Below are positions 8,493 to 15,481 of a stretch of DNA of 37,223 nucleotides, in pieces. Made by a program: the position numbers and the translations under genes. Within the stretch, counting starts at the first letter, position 1. Each line of letters begins with the position of its first letter. The notes under the pieces are model-generated. The model was not told where the DNA came from and searched no databases. It worked only from the letters and a program-made list of their open reading frames with translations. The DNA lies in assembly GCF_015523185.1 (NCBI RefSeq), contig NZ_WAKV01000057.1, positions 1 through 37,223 on the forward strand. The letters run 5' to 3'. This DNA comes from Thermococcus sp. (GTDB lineage Archaea > Methanobacteriota_B > Thermococci > Thermococcales > Thermococcaceae).

Positions 8493-9617
8493 TTAGAACA
8501 ACGCTCCGTACTTGTAGAATATCTGGCAGGTTCCCTCGTAGGACACCATGCACGGCCCGATTGGGTGTCTCGGCGTGCAGGTCTTGCCGAAATGAGGACA
8601 ATCGGTTGGCATCGCCAGTCCCCTCAGTACAGCACCACAGAGACAACCCTTCTCAAGGTCTGGCAGGTTCTTTGGTACCTCAACATTGTAGAGGTTCTTT
8701 ATGTCGAGTTCCTTCCACTCGTCCCTCAGCTCAAGCCCAGTTCTTGGGAAGACACCTAAGGCGCGCCACTTGGCATCCACAACCTTGAAGTACTTGTTTA
8801 TAAGCCTCTGTGCTGTAACGTTCCCCTCGTATTTAACGGCCCTCTTGTACTCGTTGACAACTCGCGCGTCTCCTTCCTTGTACATTCTTATGAGGAGTAG
8901 GATTGCCATTAGGACATCGTTCGGCTCGAAGCCGGCAACGACCTGTGGGATTCCATACTTCTCACTCAGGAACTCCCAGCCTTTCACACCGATTATCGTT
9001 GAGACGTGGCCGGCATCTATGAGCGCATCTATCCTGCTCTTTTGCTTTATGAGAACCTCTATTCCCTGGGGCGTTAGTCGGTGAACTGAGTATATCTTGA
9101 AGTTCTCAAGACCCTCATTGATGACGGCGTTTATCATTCCCGCAGTTGGTGCGGTTGTGGTCTCGAAGCCGGGACTGAAGTGAACGACGGTTTTGTCAGG
9201 GTTCTCCTTCGCCATCCTGTAGGTGTCGAAGATTGAGTAGACAACGCGGACGTCGAAGCCTTCACTCTTTAAGTCGGCGAAGCTCCCCATCGGTGTCGGA
9301 ATCTTGTACATGTCTCCAAAGGTGGTCAGGATTATCTCCTCGCCTTCTTCCCTCGCTTTCTTCATGATGAGCTGCATTGCCACGATGTCCTCAACGGGAG
9401 TAATGCAGACAGGACAGCCCGGTCCGCTCACGACCTTAACGTTCTCGGGGAGGAGGGAACGTATTCCGGAGCGGGTTATAGTATCTTCGTGAGTTCCGCA
9501 GACGTGCATTATCCTGATTTCGTCATCCAGCGTTTTGGCCTCCTCTCTGATTTTCTCCACGAGCTTTTGAGCTATTCCCCTGTCCCTGTAGGGCTGAACG
9601 ACTTCCTCGATGGCCAT
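8493..9617 (-). CDS. hypD: Hydrogenase maturation protein HypD
   Basis: Fe-S protein that, with HypC and HypE, assembles the Fe(CN)2CO unit of the [NiFe] centre. About 374 residues. All the family's cysteine motifs are visible: HVCGTHEDT near residue 40, GPGCPVCITP near 70, and the C-terminal CLCGAVLRGL, PTDCPHFG, CTPRHPIGPCMVS and GTC. The ATG at 9617 begins one base after the hypC stop, with GGTGATTG before it. The GTG at 9626 would overlap hypC and is less likely. Confidence 0.97.
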   Translation of the reverse strand: MAIEEVVQPYRDRGIAQKLVEKIREEAKTLDDEIRIMHVCGTHEDTITRSGIRSLLPENVKVVSGPGCPVCITPVEDIVAMQLIMKKAREEGEEIILTTFGDMYKIPTPMGSFADLKSEGFDVRVVYSIFDTYRMAKENPDKTVVHFSPGFETTTAPTAGMINAVINEGLENFKIYSVHRLTPQGIEVLIKQKSRIDALIDAGHVSTIIGVKGWEFLSEKYGIPQVVAGFEPNDVLMAILLLIRMYKEGDARVVNEYKRAVKYEGNVTAQRLINKYFKVVDAKWRALGVFPRTGLELRDEWKELDIKNLYNVEVPKNLPDLEKGCLCGAVLRGLAMPTDCPHFGKTCTPRHPIGPCMVSYEGTCQIFYKYGALF

Positions 9618-9618
9618 T

Positions 9619-9879
9619 TCAATCACCCGGGTAGTAGTAGCCCCCTATAGCCTTATCCTCAAGCTTGAACACTTCATCCCATGCGCTCAGTATTTCCTTT
9701 GCGGTTTCTTCATCAACGCGCTCGATTATGAAACCCGTGTGTATGAGGACGTATTCTCCCGGCTTTACATCTGGCATGAGGTCTATTCGCGCTTCTCTTT
9801 TCACGCCTCCGAAGTCCACCCATGCGGTTCCCTTTTCCCTATCCACTTCCAAAACCTTCGCAATAGTTGCGAGACACAT
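9619..9879 (-). CDS. hypC: Hydrogenase maturation chaperone HypC
   Basis: Small OB-fold chaperone that binds HypD and the hydrogenase large-subunit precursor and carries the iron centre. The start is placed at 9879 rather than 9888 because the mature protein must begin Met-Cys: here MCLATIAKV, with GGGTGAAAAAT before the ATG. The rest shows the usual DVKPGEYVLIHTGF core. 86 residues, slightly longer than typical, with an unremarkable tail (GGYYYPGD). It lies 1 base upstream of hypD. Confidence 0.95.
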   Translation of the reverse strand: MCLATIAKVLEVDREKGTAWVDFGGVKREARIDLMPDVKPGEYVLIHTGFIIERVDEETAKEILSAWDEVFKLEDKAIGGYYYPGD

Positions 9880-9923
9880 ATTTTTCACCCACTTTTGGTT
9901 GTCAAAGGGATTATTTAGTCTTT

Positions 9924-10178
9924 CTAAAACTTCCGGTTTGAAACTGTAAAGGACAGCGTGAGCTTTTTAGAGCGGTGATACGAGCACCTCGCAAGGGTCT
10001 CTTCTGCCTCCCTTTTGGTAACCTTCTCAAGAACAATCCCGTAGTAAATCGTCACGTAGTCACCGGGTTTGACATCTTTTATAAAATCAAGCTTTGCCTC
10101 TCTGAGCTCACCGTCAACGTCGACAATTGCCCTGTTTCCCCTAACCTCAACGACCCTTCCAGCGAGCATCAGTGCCAT
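9924..10178 (-). CDS. HypC-like paralog lacking the essential N-terminal cysteine
   Basis: 84-residue HypC/HupF-family protein at the head of the hyp operon. It aligns without gaps with the neighbouring HypC over the N terminus: MALMLAGRVVEV against MCLATIAKVLEV, then DVKPGDYVTIYYGIVLEKV against DVKPGEYVLIHTGFIIERV. The second residue is Ala, not Cys. Cys2 is the residue HypC uses to bind iron and partners, so this copy should not act as a normal HypC. A basic tail of about 20 residues (SYHRSKKLTLSFTVSNRKF) follows the domain. Transcription starts from a TATA box at 10207-10214, and the leader contains a SurR-like site. Confidence 0.85.
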   Translation of the reverse strand: MALMLAGRVVEVRGNRAIVDVDGELREAKLDFIKDVKPGDYVTIYYGIVLEKVTKREAEETLARCSYHRSKKLTLSFTVSNRKF

Positions 10179-10179
10179 G

Positions 10180-10196
10180 GTTATCAACCAAAGGTG
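10180..10196 (+). promoter_or_regulatory. Near-consensus SurR-type site in the hypC2 leader
   Basis: GTTATCAACCAAAGGTG matches GTTn3AACn5GTT except for the final base. It lies downstream of the hypC2 TATA box and touches its start region, a repressor-type rather than activator-type position. It also flanks the divergent DUF302 promoter. Confidence 0.35.
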
Positions 10197-10206
10197 AACG
10201 AAAACG

Positions 10207-10214
10207 ATTTATAG
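10207..10214 (+). promoter_or_regulatory. TATA element apparently shared by divergent hypC2 and DUF302 genes
   Basis: ATTTATAG (CTATAAAT on the minus strand) is spaced correctly for both directions: about 29 bases from the hypC2 ATG (10178) and about 34 bases from the DUF302 ATG (10248). No second TATA is evident in the 69-base gap. Confidence 0.45.
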
Positions 10215-10223
10215 ACCTTTTCC

Positions 10224-10237
10224 TGACCAGTCAGTCA
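10224..10237 (+). promoter_or_regulatory. TetR-type operator upstream of the DUF302 gene
   Basis: TGACCAGTCAGTCA, an inverted repeat TGAC-N6-GTCA extended on both sides to CCTGAC/GTCAGG. It lies between the TATA element and the start codon, so binding should repress. The same arrangement occurs at 10736 and 11440. Confidence 0.6.
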
Positions 10238-10247
10238 GGTGATTGCT

Positions 10248-10631
10248 ATGGAGGACTTGATGAAGCAAATGATTAAGGCAGTCAAAAGTAAATATGGTTT
10301 TGAGGAGACCATTGAGAAACTGAAAAAGAAAACTGAAGAACTTGGCTGGACGGTTATAGGGGAGTATGACTTCAGGGAAAAAGTTGGAATTCCCTTTGCC
10401 ATTATAGAAGTCTGTAACAAGGAGTTTGCTACAAAGGCTATTAGCAAACCTGAAAATAGGTGGATTTCTGCTATGATGCCTTGTAAATTCTCCATAATAG
10501 AAATGCCTGATGGGATATACGTATTTGGTATGAACATGGAACTATTTGCTAAAATGATTCCTGGCGAGTTGGGGGGACTTCTTTCGGAAGTCTCAGAGAT
10601 TGATGAAAAAATAATTTCGGCTGTTCTCTGA
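10248..10631 (+). CDS. DUF302-domain protein
   Basis: 127-residue soluble protein. Its layout matches the DUF302 family: an early helix (FEETIEKLKKKTEELGW), the strand-rich KVGIPFAIIEVCN, then MMPCKFSIIEMPDGIYVFG, with the conserved Cys in EVCN and the Pro-Cys motif. The family's biochemical role is not established. The ATG at 10248 is chosen because AGGTGATTGCT precedes it; a GTG at 10239 is inside the ribosome binding site. An operator shared with the TetR gene and the hydrogenase operon lies directly upstream, so it probably belongs to the same response. Local base composition is more AT-rich than in the neighbouring operons. Confidence 0.75.
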   Translation: MEDLMKQMIKAVKSKYGFEETIEKLKKKTEELGWTVIGEYDFREKVGIPFAIIEVCNKEFATKAISKPENRWISAMMPCKFSIIEMPDGIYVFGMNMELFAKMIPGELGGLLSEVSEIDEKIISAVL

Positions 10632-10670
10632 TTTTTGTTTAGCCCTTTATTTGATTTTATTTTCATATAT
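10632..10670 (+). terminator. Oligo-T terminator region after the DUF302 gene
   Basis: Several T runs (ATTTTTGTTT, then TTTGATTTTATTTTC) directly follow the stop codon, the usual form of intrinsic termination in Thermococcales. Confidence 0.45.
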
Positions 10671-10693
10671 ATGGTTTTCTAAATCGAAGAAAA

Positions 10694-10701
10694 GCTTTAA
10701 A
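10694..10701 (+). promoter_or_regulatory. TATA box of the TetR-family gene
   Basis: CTTTAAAT-like element preceded by the purine-rich BRE-like CGAAGAAAAG. Transcription should begin near 10726, ten bases before the operator at 10736. Confidence 0.4.
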
Positions 10702-10735
10702 TTCCACAGTTCTCATAATTGTCCATAGCTATCAA

Positions 10736-10749
10736 TGACTGAATGGTCA
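10736..10749 (+). promoter_or_regulatory. TetR-type operator upstream of the tetR-family gene (autoregulation)
   Basis: TGACTGAATGGTCA, again TGAC-N6-GTCA, lies between the TATA box and the ATG at 10762. Confidence 0.55.
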
Positions 10750-10761
10750 GAAGTGATGGGT

Positions 10762-11355
10762 ATGGCTACAAAATCACCCGGTAAGACTAGAGAAAAACTT
10801 GTTAGGTCCGCAATGGAGCTCTTCGCCAAAAAGGGCTTTGACAAGACAACGGTAGACGAGATAGTCGCGAAAGCAGGCGTCGCCAAAGGAACTTTTTACC
10901 TCTACTTTAAAAGTAAGGACGACCTCATAAAGGAGCTCGCTTTCGAAGTTATGCCCATAATGGCTATGCCCTCCCTAAACGACCCTTATATAACGGTGTC
11001 CTTTCCAACGCTAGAGAGCTACCTCCACCAGCTTGGTAGGGAGTTTCTGGATTTTTACTCCGAGAGTTATCGAGCTGAGATTTTCTTTCATATGCTCTCC
11101 GTCAGAGAGAGGATGAAAAGTGTGAATGAAATCTACAGGCAGGCATGCTCCGAGCTATTAAGGGAAGGGGCGAGGAGAATCACGGCCTACGTTAAGGTTG
11201 GTTTTGAAGACGCTCTAATATCATTTCAGGTCTTCATCGCTTCCTTGATGCACTATCTTCATGCTAGGGAGTGTATAGGCCTTTCCGATGAGCAATACCT
11301 GAGGAGAGTCGTTAGGGTTGTTCTGAACCATCTCCGCCTTTCAGTTAGTGTATAA
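10762..11355 (+). CDS. TetR/AcrR-family transcriptional regulator
   Basis: 197-residue regulator. The N-terminal DNA-binding domain is classic: a helix with LVRSAMELFAKKGFDKTTV, then the helix-turn-helix IVAKAGVAKGTFYLYFKSKDDL. The C-terminal part (about 60-197) is all-helical and should hold the ligand pocket and dimer interface; its ligand cannot be read from sequence. The ATG at 10762 is taken because AGTGATGGGT precedes it; upstream in-frame starts lie inside the operator. Operators of identical TGAC-N6-GTCA form sit in front of this gene, the DUF302 gene and the oxidoreductase-hydrogenase operon, so it is probably an autoregulated repressor of all three. Confidence 0.92.
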   Translation: MATKSPGKTREKLVRSAMELFAKKGFDKTTVDEIVAKAGVAKGTFYLYFKSKDDLIKELAFEVMPIMAMPSLNDPYITVSFPTLESYLHQLGREFLDFYSESYRAEIFFHMLSVRERMKSVNEIYRQACSELLREGARRITAYVKVGFEDALISFQVFIASLMHYLHARECIGLSDEQYLRRVVRVVLNHLRLSVSV

Positions 11356-11387
11356 TTTTATTTAACATTTTTATTTTGTAAAACAAT
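11356..11387 (+). terminator. Oligo-T terminator region after the TetR gene
   Basis: AATTTTATTT followed by ATTTTTATTTTG right after the stop codon, in a gap of about 115 bases before the next gene. Confidence 0.45.
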
Positions 11388-11410
11388 TCTTTCTCACTCT
11401 TTCAGAAAAC

Positions 11411-11418
11411 TATTTAAG
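11411..11418 (+). promoter_or_regulatory. TATA box of the FdhA-hydrogenase operon
   Basis: TATTTAAG after the A-rich AGAAAAC. Transcription is expected near 11442, inside the operator at 11440-11453, and the ATG follows at 11471. Confidence 0.55.
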
Positions 11419-11439
11419 GTCTTTTACTGAGGAACCAAA

Positions 11440-11453
11440 TGACTGGTCAGTCA
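11440..11453 (+). promoter_or_regulatory. TetR-type operator at the start of the FdhA-hydrogenase operon
   Basis: TGACTGGTCAGTCA, extended to an 18-base near-palindrome AATGAC-N6-GTCATT. It covers the predicted transcription start and so should block it when bound. It is the most symmetrical of the three copies. Confidence 0.65.
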
Positions 11454-11470
11454 TTAAAAGGGTGATAGCC

Positions 11471-13531
11471 ATGGCCGAGAAACTTGTGCCGGTAGTATGC
11501 CCCTGGTGTTCCGTCGGCTGTCGCTTTTACGCGGTCAGCGTGAACGGCTACATAAGGAGGATAGAATTCGACTACGACCACCCAACAATTGCAAACAGAG
11601 GAAAGCTCTGTCCCAAGGGAGTTGCTTCCTACCAGTTCATCAACAGTTCTAAGAGGATCAAAAAGCCCCTCAAGCGCGTCGGTGAGAAGGGTGAGGGGAA
11701 GTTCGAGGAGATAAGCTGGGGAGAAGCCTACAGGATAATCGCCGAGAAAATAAAGGAGATAAAGGAAACCTACGGACCTGAGGCGATAGCCTTCCTCGGA
11801 AGTGAGAAGATAACCCTCGAGGAGAACTACCTCGTCCACAAGCTCTCCAAGGCGATAGGGACCAACCATCTCGACTTTCCCGGAAGGTACTGCCAGTACT
11901 CTAACAGCCCAGCAAGGACGGCCGTATTCGGAAGCGGTGCGGCAACAAATCCCTTCGAGGACGTTGCCAAGGCCGAGCTGATTGTCGTCTGGGGCCACAA
12001 TCCTGCTGAAACCGCTCCTGTCTTCTTCGGCCAGTACGTTGAGAAAGCTGTTATTGACAACGGTGCCGAGATGGTTGTGATTGACCCGCGCTCGACGAGG
12101 GGACACAAGTACGCTTCCATTCACCTGAAGCCGTACCCGGGAACTGACCTTGCGATAGCCCTAGCGATGCTCAACGTTGTAATCAATGAGGAACTCTACG
12201 ACAAGAAGTTCGTTCAGGAGAGAACCGTTGGCTTCGAAGAGCTGAAGGAGGCCGTCAAGGACTACACCCCCGAGTGGGCCGAGAAGATAAGTGGCGTTCC
12301 GGCCGAGGACATAAGAAAGGCCGCGAGGCTGATAGCGAGCAAGAGAGCGGCCTTCCTCGTTAACGAAGGTGTCAACCAGCACGTTAACGGATTTGAACTT
12401 TCCCTGGCCATAGCGAACCTCATAGCAATAACCGGTAACATCGGCAAAGAAGGCGTCTGGAGTGGTGTCTTTCCAGGAGCACAATGTGGCTTCTGTGCCG
12501 CTATGAGTGGTATAGCTCCTAACAAGCTTCCAACAGGAAAGCTCGTCACTGACGAAGCCGCTAGGGCCGAGCTTGAGAGACTCTGGGGCTTCAAGATACC
12601 CGACTGGGTCGGCCTCGACCTGACCAACATGGTGAGGGAGATAGGGAAGAAGATTAGGATGATGTACATCGTCGGCGGTAACATAGCAAAGTCAATGCCC
12701 AACACCTCGTGGGTACGGGAACAGCTCAAGAAGCTTGACTTTCTCGTTGTGCAGGACATATTCCTCACCGAGACTGCTAAATACGCGGACATAGTTCTCC
12801 CGGCCGCGGCGTGGTTCGAGAAGACCGGGACGGCAATAAGCGCCGAGAGGCGCGTCCAGAGAACTTACAAGGCCGCCGAAGCTCCTGGCGAGGCAAAACC
12901 CGACTGGCTGATTATAGTTGAGCTCGCTAAGGAACTCGGCCTCGGTGAGTACTTCAAGTATGAGCACCCGGACGAGATTCTGAGGGAGATAAACAGCGTC
13001 ATCCCCGTGTTCAAGGGTGCAACGCCGGAGTACCTCGCGGAGCACCCTGAGGGATGCTTCTTCCCGTGCAGTGAACCGGGTGAGGGGACGAAGGTTCTCT
13101 TCAAGAAGGGCTTCAAGACCCCGGACGGAAAGGCCCACCTCCAGCCAGTCAAATGGCGCGAGCCACCTGAGATGACCGACGAGGAATACCCGCTCTGGCT
13201 TACCAACTTCAGGCTCGTCGGTCACTGGCACACTGGAACGATGTCATTCGAGAGCCCGAGCCTTGAGAAGCGCTGGCCAGAGGAGTACGTTATGATTAAC
13301 CCGAAGGACGCCGAGAAGCACGGCATAAAGAACGGTGACCTCGTCAAGGTCGAGACGAGGCGCGGAAGTGTCCTTGTCAGGGCAGAGGTTACCGAGCACG
13401 TCAGGGAGGGCGTTATAGCGATGCCCAACCACTGGAACATCAACTTCCTGACTCTGGATGAGATACACGAGAAGACCAAGATGGCCGAGCTGAAGGCCGT
13501 TGCGGCCAGGATTAAGAAGGTTGAGGAGTGA
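11471..13531 (+). CDS. fdhA: Molybdopterin (W/Mo bis-MGD) oxidoreductase, formate dehydrogenase alpha-like
   Basis: 686-residue catalytic subunit of the DMSO reductase superfamily, first gene of the hydrogenase operon. The N-terminal [4Fe-4S] site is CPWCSVGC (Cys 10, 13, 17) with Cys47 in GKLCPKG, followed by the bridging lysine. The metal ligand is Cys141 in GRYCQYSN, where E. coli FdhH has selenocysteine. Later parts align well with FdhH (VVWGHNPAE, TETAKYADIVLPAAAW, the C-terminal MGD-binding domain). However, the residue after the metal ligand is Gln142 rather than the catalytic His, and the FdhH Arg333 region reads VFPGAQ with no Arg. The substrate may therefore not be formate. The ATG at 11471 has GGTGAT before it. 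Confidence 0.88.
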   Translation: MAEKLVPVVCPWCSVGCRFYAVSVNGYIRRIEFDYDHPTIANRGKLCPKGVASYQFINSSKRIKKPLKRVGEKGEGKFEEISWGEAYRIIAEKIKEIKETYGPEAIAFLGSEKITLEENYLVHKLSKAIGTNHLDFPGRYCQYSNSPARTAVFGSGAATNPFEDVAKAELIVVWGHNPAETAPVFFGQYVEKAVIDNGAEMVVIDPRSTRGHKYASIHLKPYPGTDLAIALAMLNVVINEELYDKKFVQERTVGFEELKEAVKDYTPEWAEKISGVPAEDIRKAARLIASKRAAFLVNEGVNQHVNGFELSLAIANLIAITGNIGKEGVWSGVFPGAQCGFCAAMSGIAPNKLPTGKLVTDEAARAELERLWGFKIPDWVGLDLTNMVREIGKKIRMMYIVGGNIAKSMPNTSWVREQLKKLDFLVVQDIFLTETAKYADIVLPAAAWFEKTGTAISAERRVQRTYKAAEAPGEAKPDWLIIVELAKELGLGEYFKYEHPDEILREINSVIPVFKGATPEYLAEHPEGCFFPCSEPGEGTKVLFKKGFKTPDGKAHLQPVKWREPPEMTDEEYPLWLTNFRLVGHWHTGTMSFESPSLEKRWPEEYVMINPKDAEKHGIKNGDLVKVETRRGSVLVRAEVTEHVREGVIAMPNHWNINFLTLDEIHEKTKMAELKAVAARIKKVEE

Positions 13532-13541
13532 GGTGGTTGAG

Positions 13542-14042
13542 ATGGCTCACAAGAAGATTTTCCTCGACTATAAGCGCTGTATCGGCTGTAAGGCCTGTGA
13601 AGTGGCCTGTGAAATGACCCACGGCGAGGCAAGAATAAAGGTCTTCGAGTTCCCCGATCTCTTCACTGTCCCCTTCAACTGCCGCCACTGTGAGAAGGCA
13701 CCGTGTATGAACGTTTGCCCAACCGGAGCACTCTTCAGGGACGAGGACGGAGCCGTTGCCTTCGACCCGCTCAAGTGTATCGGCTGTCTCATGTGTGCCG
13801 TTGCCTGTCCCTTCGGAATTCCAAAGCTCGACGAGGAGAACAAGATTATGGACAAGTGCGACCTCTGTGCCGATAGAAGGGCGGAAGGCCTTCTCCCGGC
13901 CTGTGTTTCAGCATGCCCAACTGAGGCCCTTAAGTTCGGTGAGATAAATGAAATCCTCTGGAACAGAGAAGGAAAAATAGTCGCCAACCTGAAGAGCTCT
14001 GCCGAGAAGGGAGAGGGCGAGAAGGCATACATCGTCCTCTGA
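13542..14042 (+). CDS. Four-cluster Fe-S electron-transfer subunit (FdhB/HycB-like)
   Basis: 166-residue ferredoxin-type subunit that should carry electrons from the FdhA-like subunit to the hydrogenase. Sixteen cysteines form four [4Fe-4S] sites: CIGCKACEVAC, CRHCEKAPCMNVC, CIGCLMCAVACP and CDLC...CVSACP, the HycB/DmsB/FdhB pattern. There is no membrane anchor. The ATG at 13542 is chosen because GAGGTGG lies just before it and it follows the fdhA stop by ten bases. A T8 run follows the gene, before the membrane subunits. Confidence 0.93.
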   Translation: MAHKKIFLDYKRCIGCKACEVACEMTHGEARIKVFEFPDLFTVPFNCRHCEKAPCMNVCPTGALFRDEDGAVAFDPLKCIGCLMCAVACPFGIPKLDEENKIMDKCDLCADRRAEGLLPACVSACPTEALKFGEINEILWNREGKIVANLKSSAEKGEGEKAYIVL

Positions 14043-14044
14043 CC

Positions 14045-14056
14045 TTATTTTTTTTG
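14045..14056 (+). terminator. Oligo-T run inside the operon, between the Fe-S subunit and the first membrane subunit
   Basis: TTATTTTTTTTG directly follows the stop codon. Such T runs terminate transcription in Thermococcales, so part of the transcripts may end here and yield an excess of the two soluble redox subunits. Confidence 0.4.
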
Positions 14057-14095
14057 CAAAGAAAACCAATGGTTAAAAACCAAGGGGTGATGGTG

Positions 14096-15475
14096 ATGAT
14101 TGAACTGGTGTTGATTTCAGCGCTCCTCCCGTTCCTGCTCCTGGCACTCTGGAAGCTCGAGGGAAAGACTGCTGACATCATAGCGGGCTCAATACTAGGC
14201 ATCTCACTTCTCCTAAATGGAATCGCTGTCTACGATTTCTTCTCAAACGGTTCTGAAAAGGTCTATCACACCGCCTACGTTGTAACAACCAACCTTGGGG
14301 AGGTCTTTGGGATAACCCTTGATACGGCCTCGGCACTCATGGGAATCGTTTCAATACTCATAGCGTTTCTCATGGTGGTTTACGCAAGCAGGTTCCTTGA
14401 GTCCAACAGGGGAAAGTTCTACGCACTCTTCGGCCTCTTGACGGGCGCGAGCATGGTTTTCATATACTCAATCAACCTCGTTCAGTTCGCCATAGCCCTC
14501 GAGCTGATGGCCATTGCGATGCTCTGCCTTGTTGAGCTGGGCGGTGCAAAGATGGATGCCCTCAAGGCCTTTCTCGTCCTCAACGTTGGTGTTTTCCTCA
14601 TACTTGGTGCAGTTCTTGTCCTCGGGAACGGCCAGGACCTCACGAAGGTCACTTATGACAGCACAGCCTTTCTCCTGCTGATTTTCGCCGCCTTTATGAT
14701 GAGCTCCCAGTTCCCGTTCTATTCATGGCTCCCCGACTCAACCGCTTCTCCGATTCCAGCGAGTGCCTACGTCCATTCAGCTTCAATAGTTCCGCTCGGT
14801 GCCTACATGCTCTTCAGGGTCATACAGTACATGAAGCCGAACGACCAGTATTTCTGGCTCCTCGGAGGCCTAACCGTTGCCCTGATAATCCTAATGATGA
14901 TTTATTACCCCCTCCAGCGCGATGCCAAGAGACTTGTGGCGTATTCGACCATAGCACAGACGGGCGTTGCCTACATAACCCTCGCCTACGCCCTCCTTGG
15001 CCACGTTGCAGGTATACAGATAGCCCTTTACCAGGTTGTCAACCATGCCGTTGTTAAAGCGCTCGCCTTTGCCTCCGTTGGTGGCCTTGCGATTGCATAT
15101 GGTACGACTGACCTCAAGCTCATCAAAGGAATGAGAAAAAGCGTCCCGTGGACGAGCATAGCATGGTTCATGAGCTTTCTCGGCTTGGCTGGCGTTCTCC
15201 CGCTCGGTCTATTCTTCAGCAAGGCCTTCACCATAATGAGCACCAGACATGCAGAGGGCATAGCTTCGTGGCTCTTCCCGGGCGTTGTCCTCATTGACGC
15301 GGCAATATTCCTCATAGTGGTTCTCCTGTGGTTCAGGAAGAGCTTCTTCGGGGAGGGCGAATCCAGGAACGAACCAAAGGTCATCGTTGCAGTGCTTATA
15401 GTCCTCATAATAGTCGGCATAATAATGCCTTGGGTGAGCCTCGACGTTGTGATGAAGATAAGCTTCGCGGGGTGA
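14096..15475 (+). CDS. NuoM/N- or MrpD-like membrane subunit of group 4 hydrogenase
   Basis: 460-residue polytopic membrane protein of the complex I/Mrp antiporter family, with about 13-14 hydrophobic segments. Family marks are SQFPFYSWLPDSTASPIPAS (the core loop with the conserved Pro and Asp), KRLVAYSTIAQTG, and VVNHAVVKALAFASVG with the conserved lysine. A Glu in an early helix (IALELMAIAML) matches the conserved channel acid. It probably pumps H+ or Na+ driven by electron flow to the hydrogenase. GGGGTGATGGTG precedes the ATG at 14096. The next gene starts six bases after its stop. Confidence 0.9.
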   Translation: MIELVLISALLPFLLLALWKLEGKTADIIAGSILGISLLLNGIAVYDFFSNGSEKVYHTAYVVTTNLGEVFGITLDTASALMGIVSILIAFLMVVYASRFLESNRGKFYALFGLLTGASMVFIYSINLVQFAIALELMAIAMLCLVELGGAKMDALKAFLVLNVGVFLILGAVLVLGNGQDLTKVTYDSTAFLLLIFAAFMMSSQFPFYSWLPDSTASPIPASAYVHSASIVPLGAYMLFRVIQYMKPNDQYFWLLGGLTVALIILMMIYYPLQRDAKRLVAYSTIAQTGVAYITLAYALLGHVAGIQIALYQVVNHAVVKALAFASVGGLAIAYGTTDLKLIKGMRKSVPWTSIAWFMSFLGLAGVLPLGLFFSKAFTIMSTRHAEGIASWLFPGVVLIDAAIFLIVVLLWFRKSFFGEGESRNEPKVIVAVLIVLIIVGIIMPWVSLDVVMKISFAG

Positions 15476-15481
15476 TGGGAA

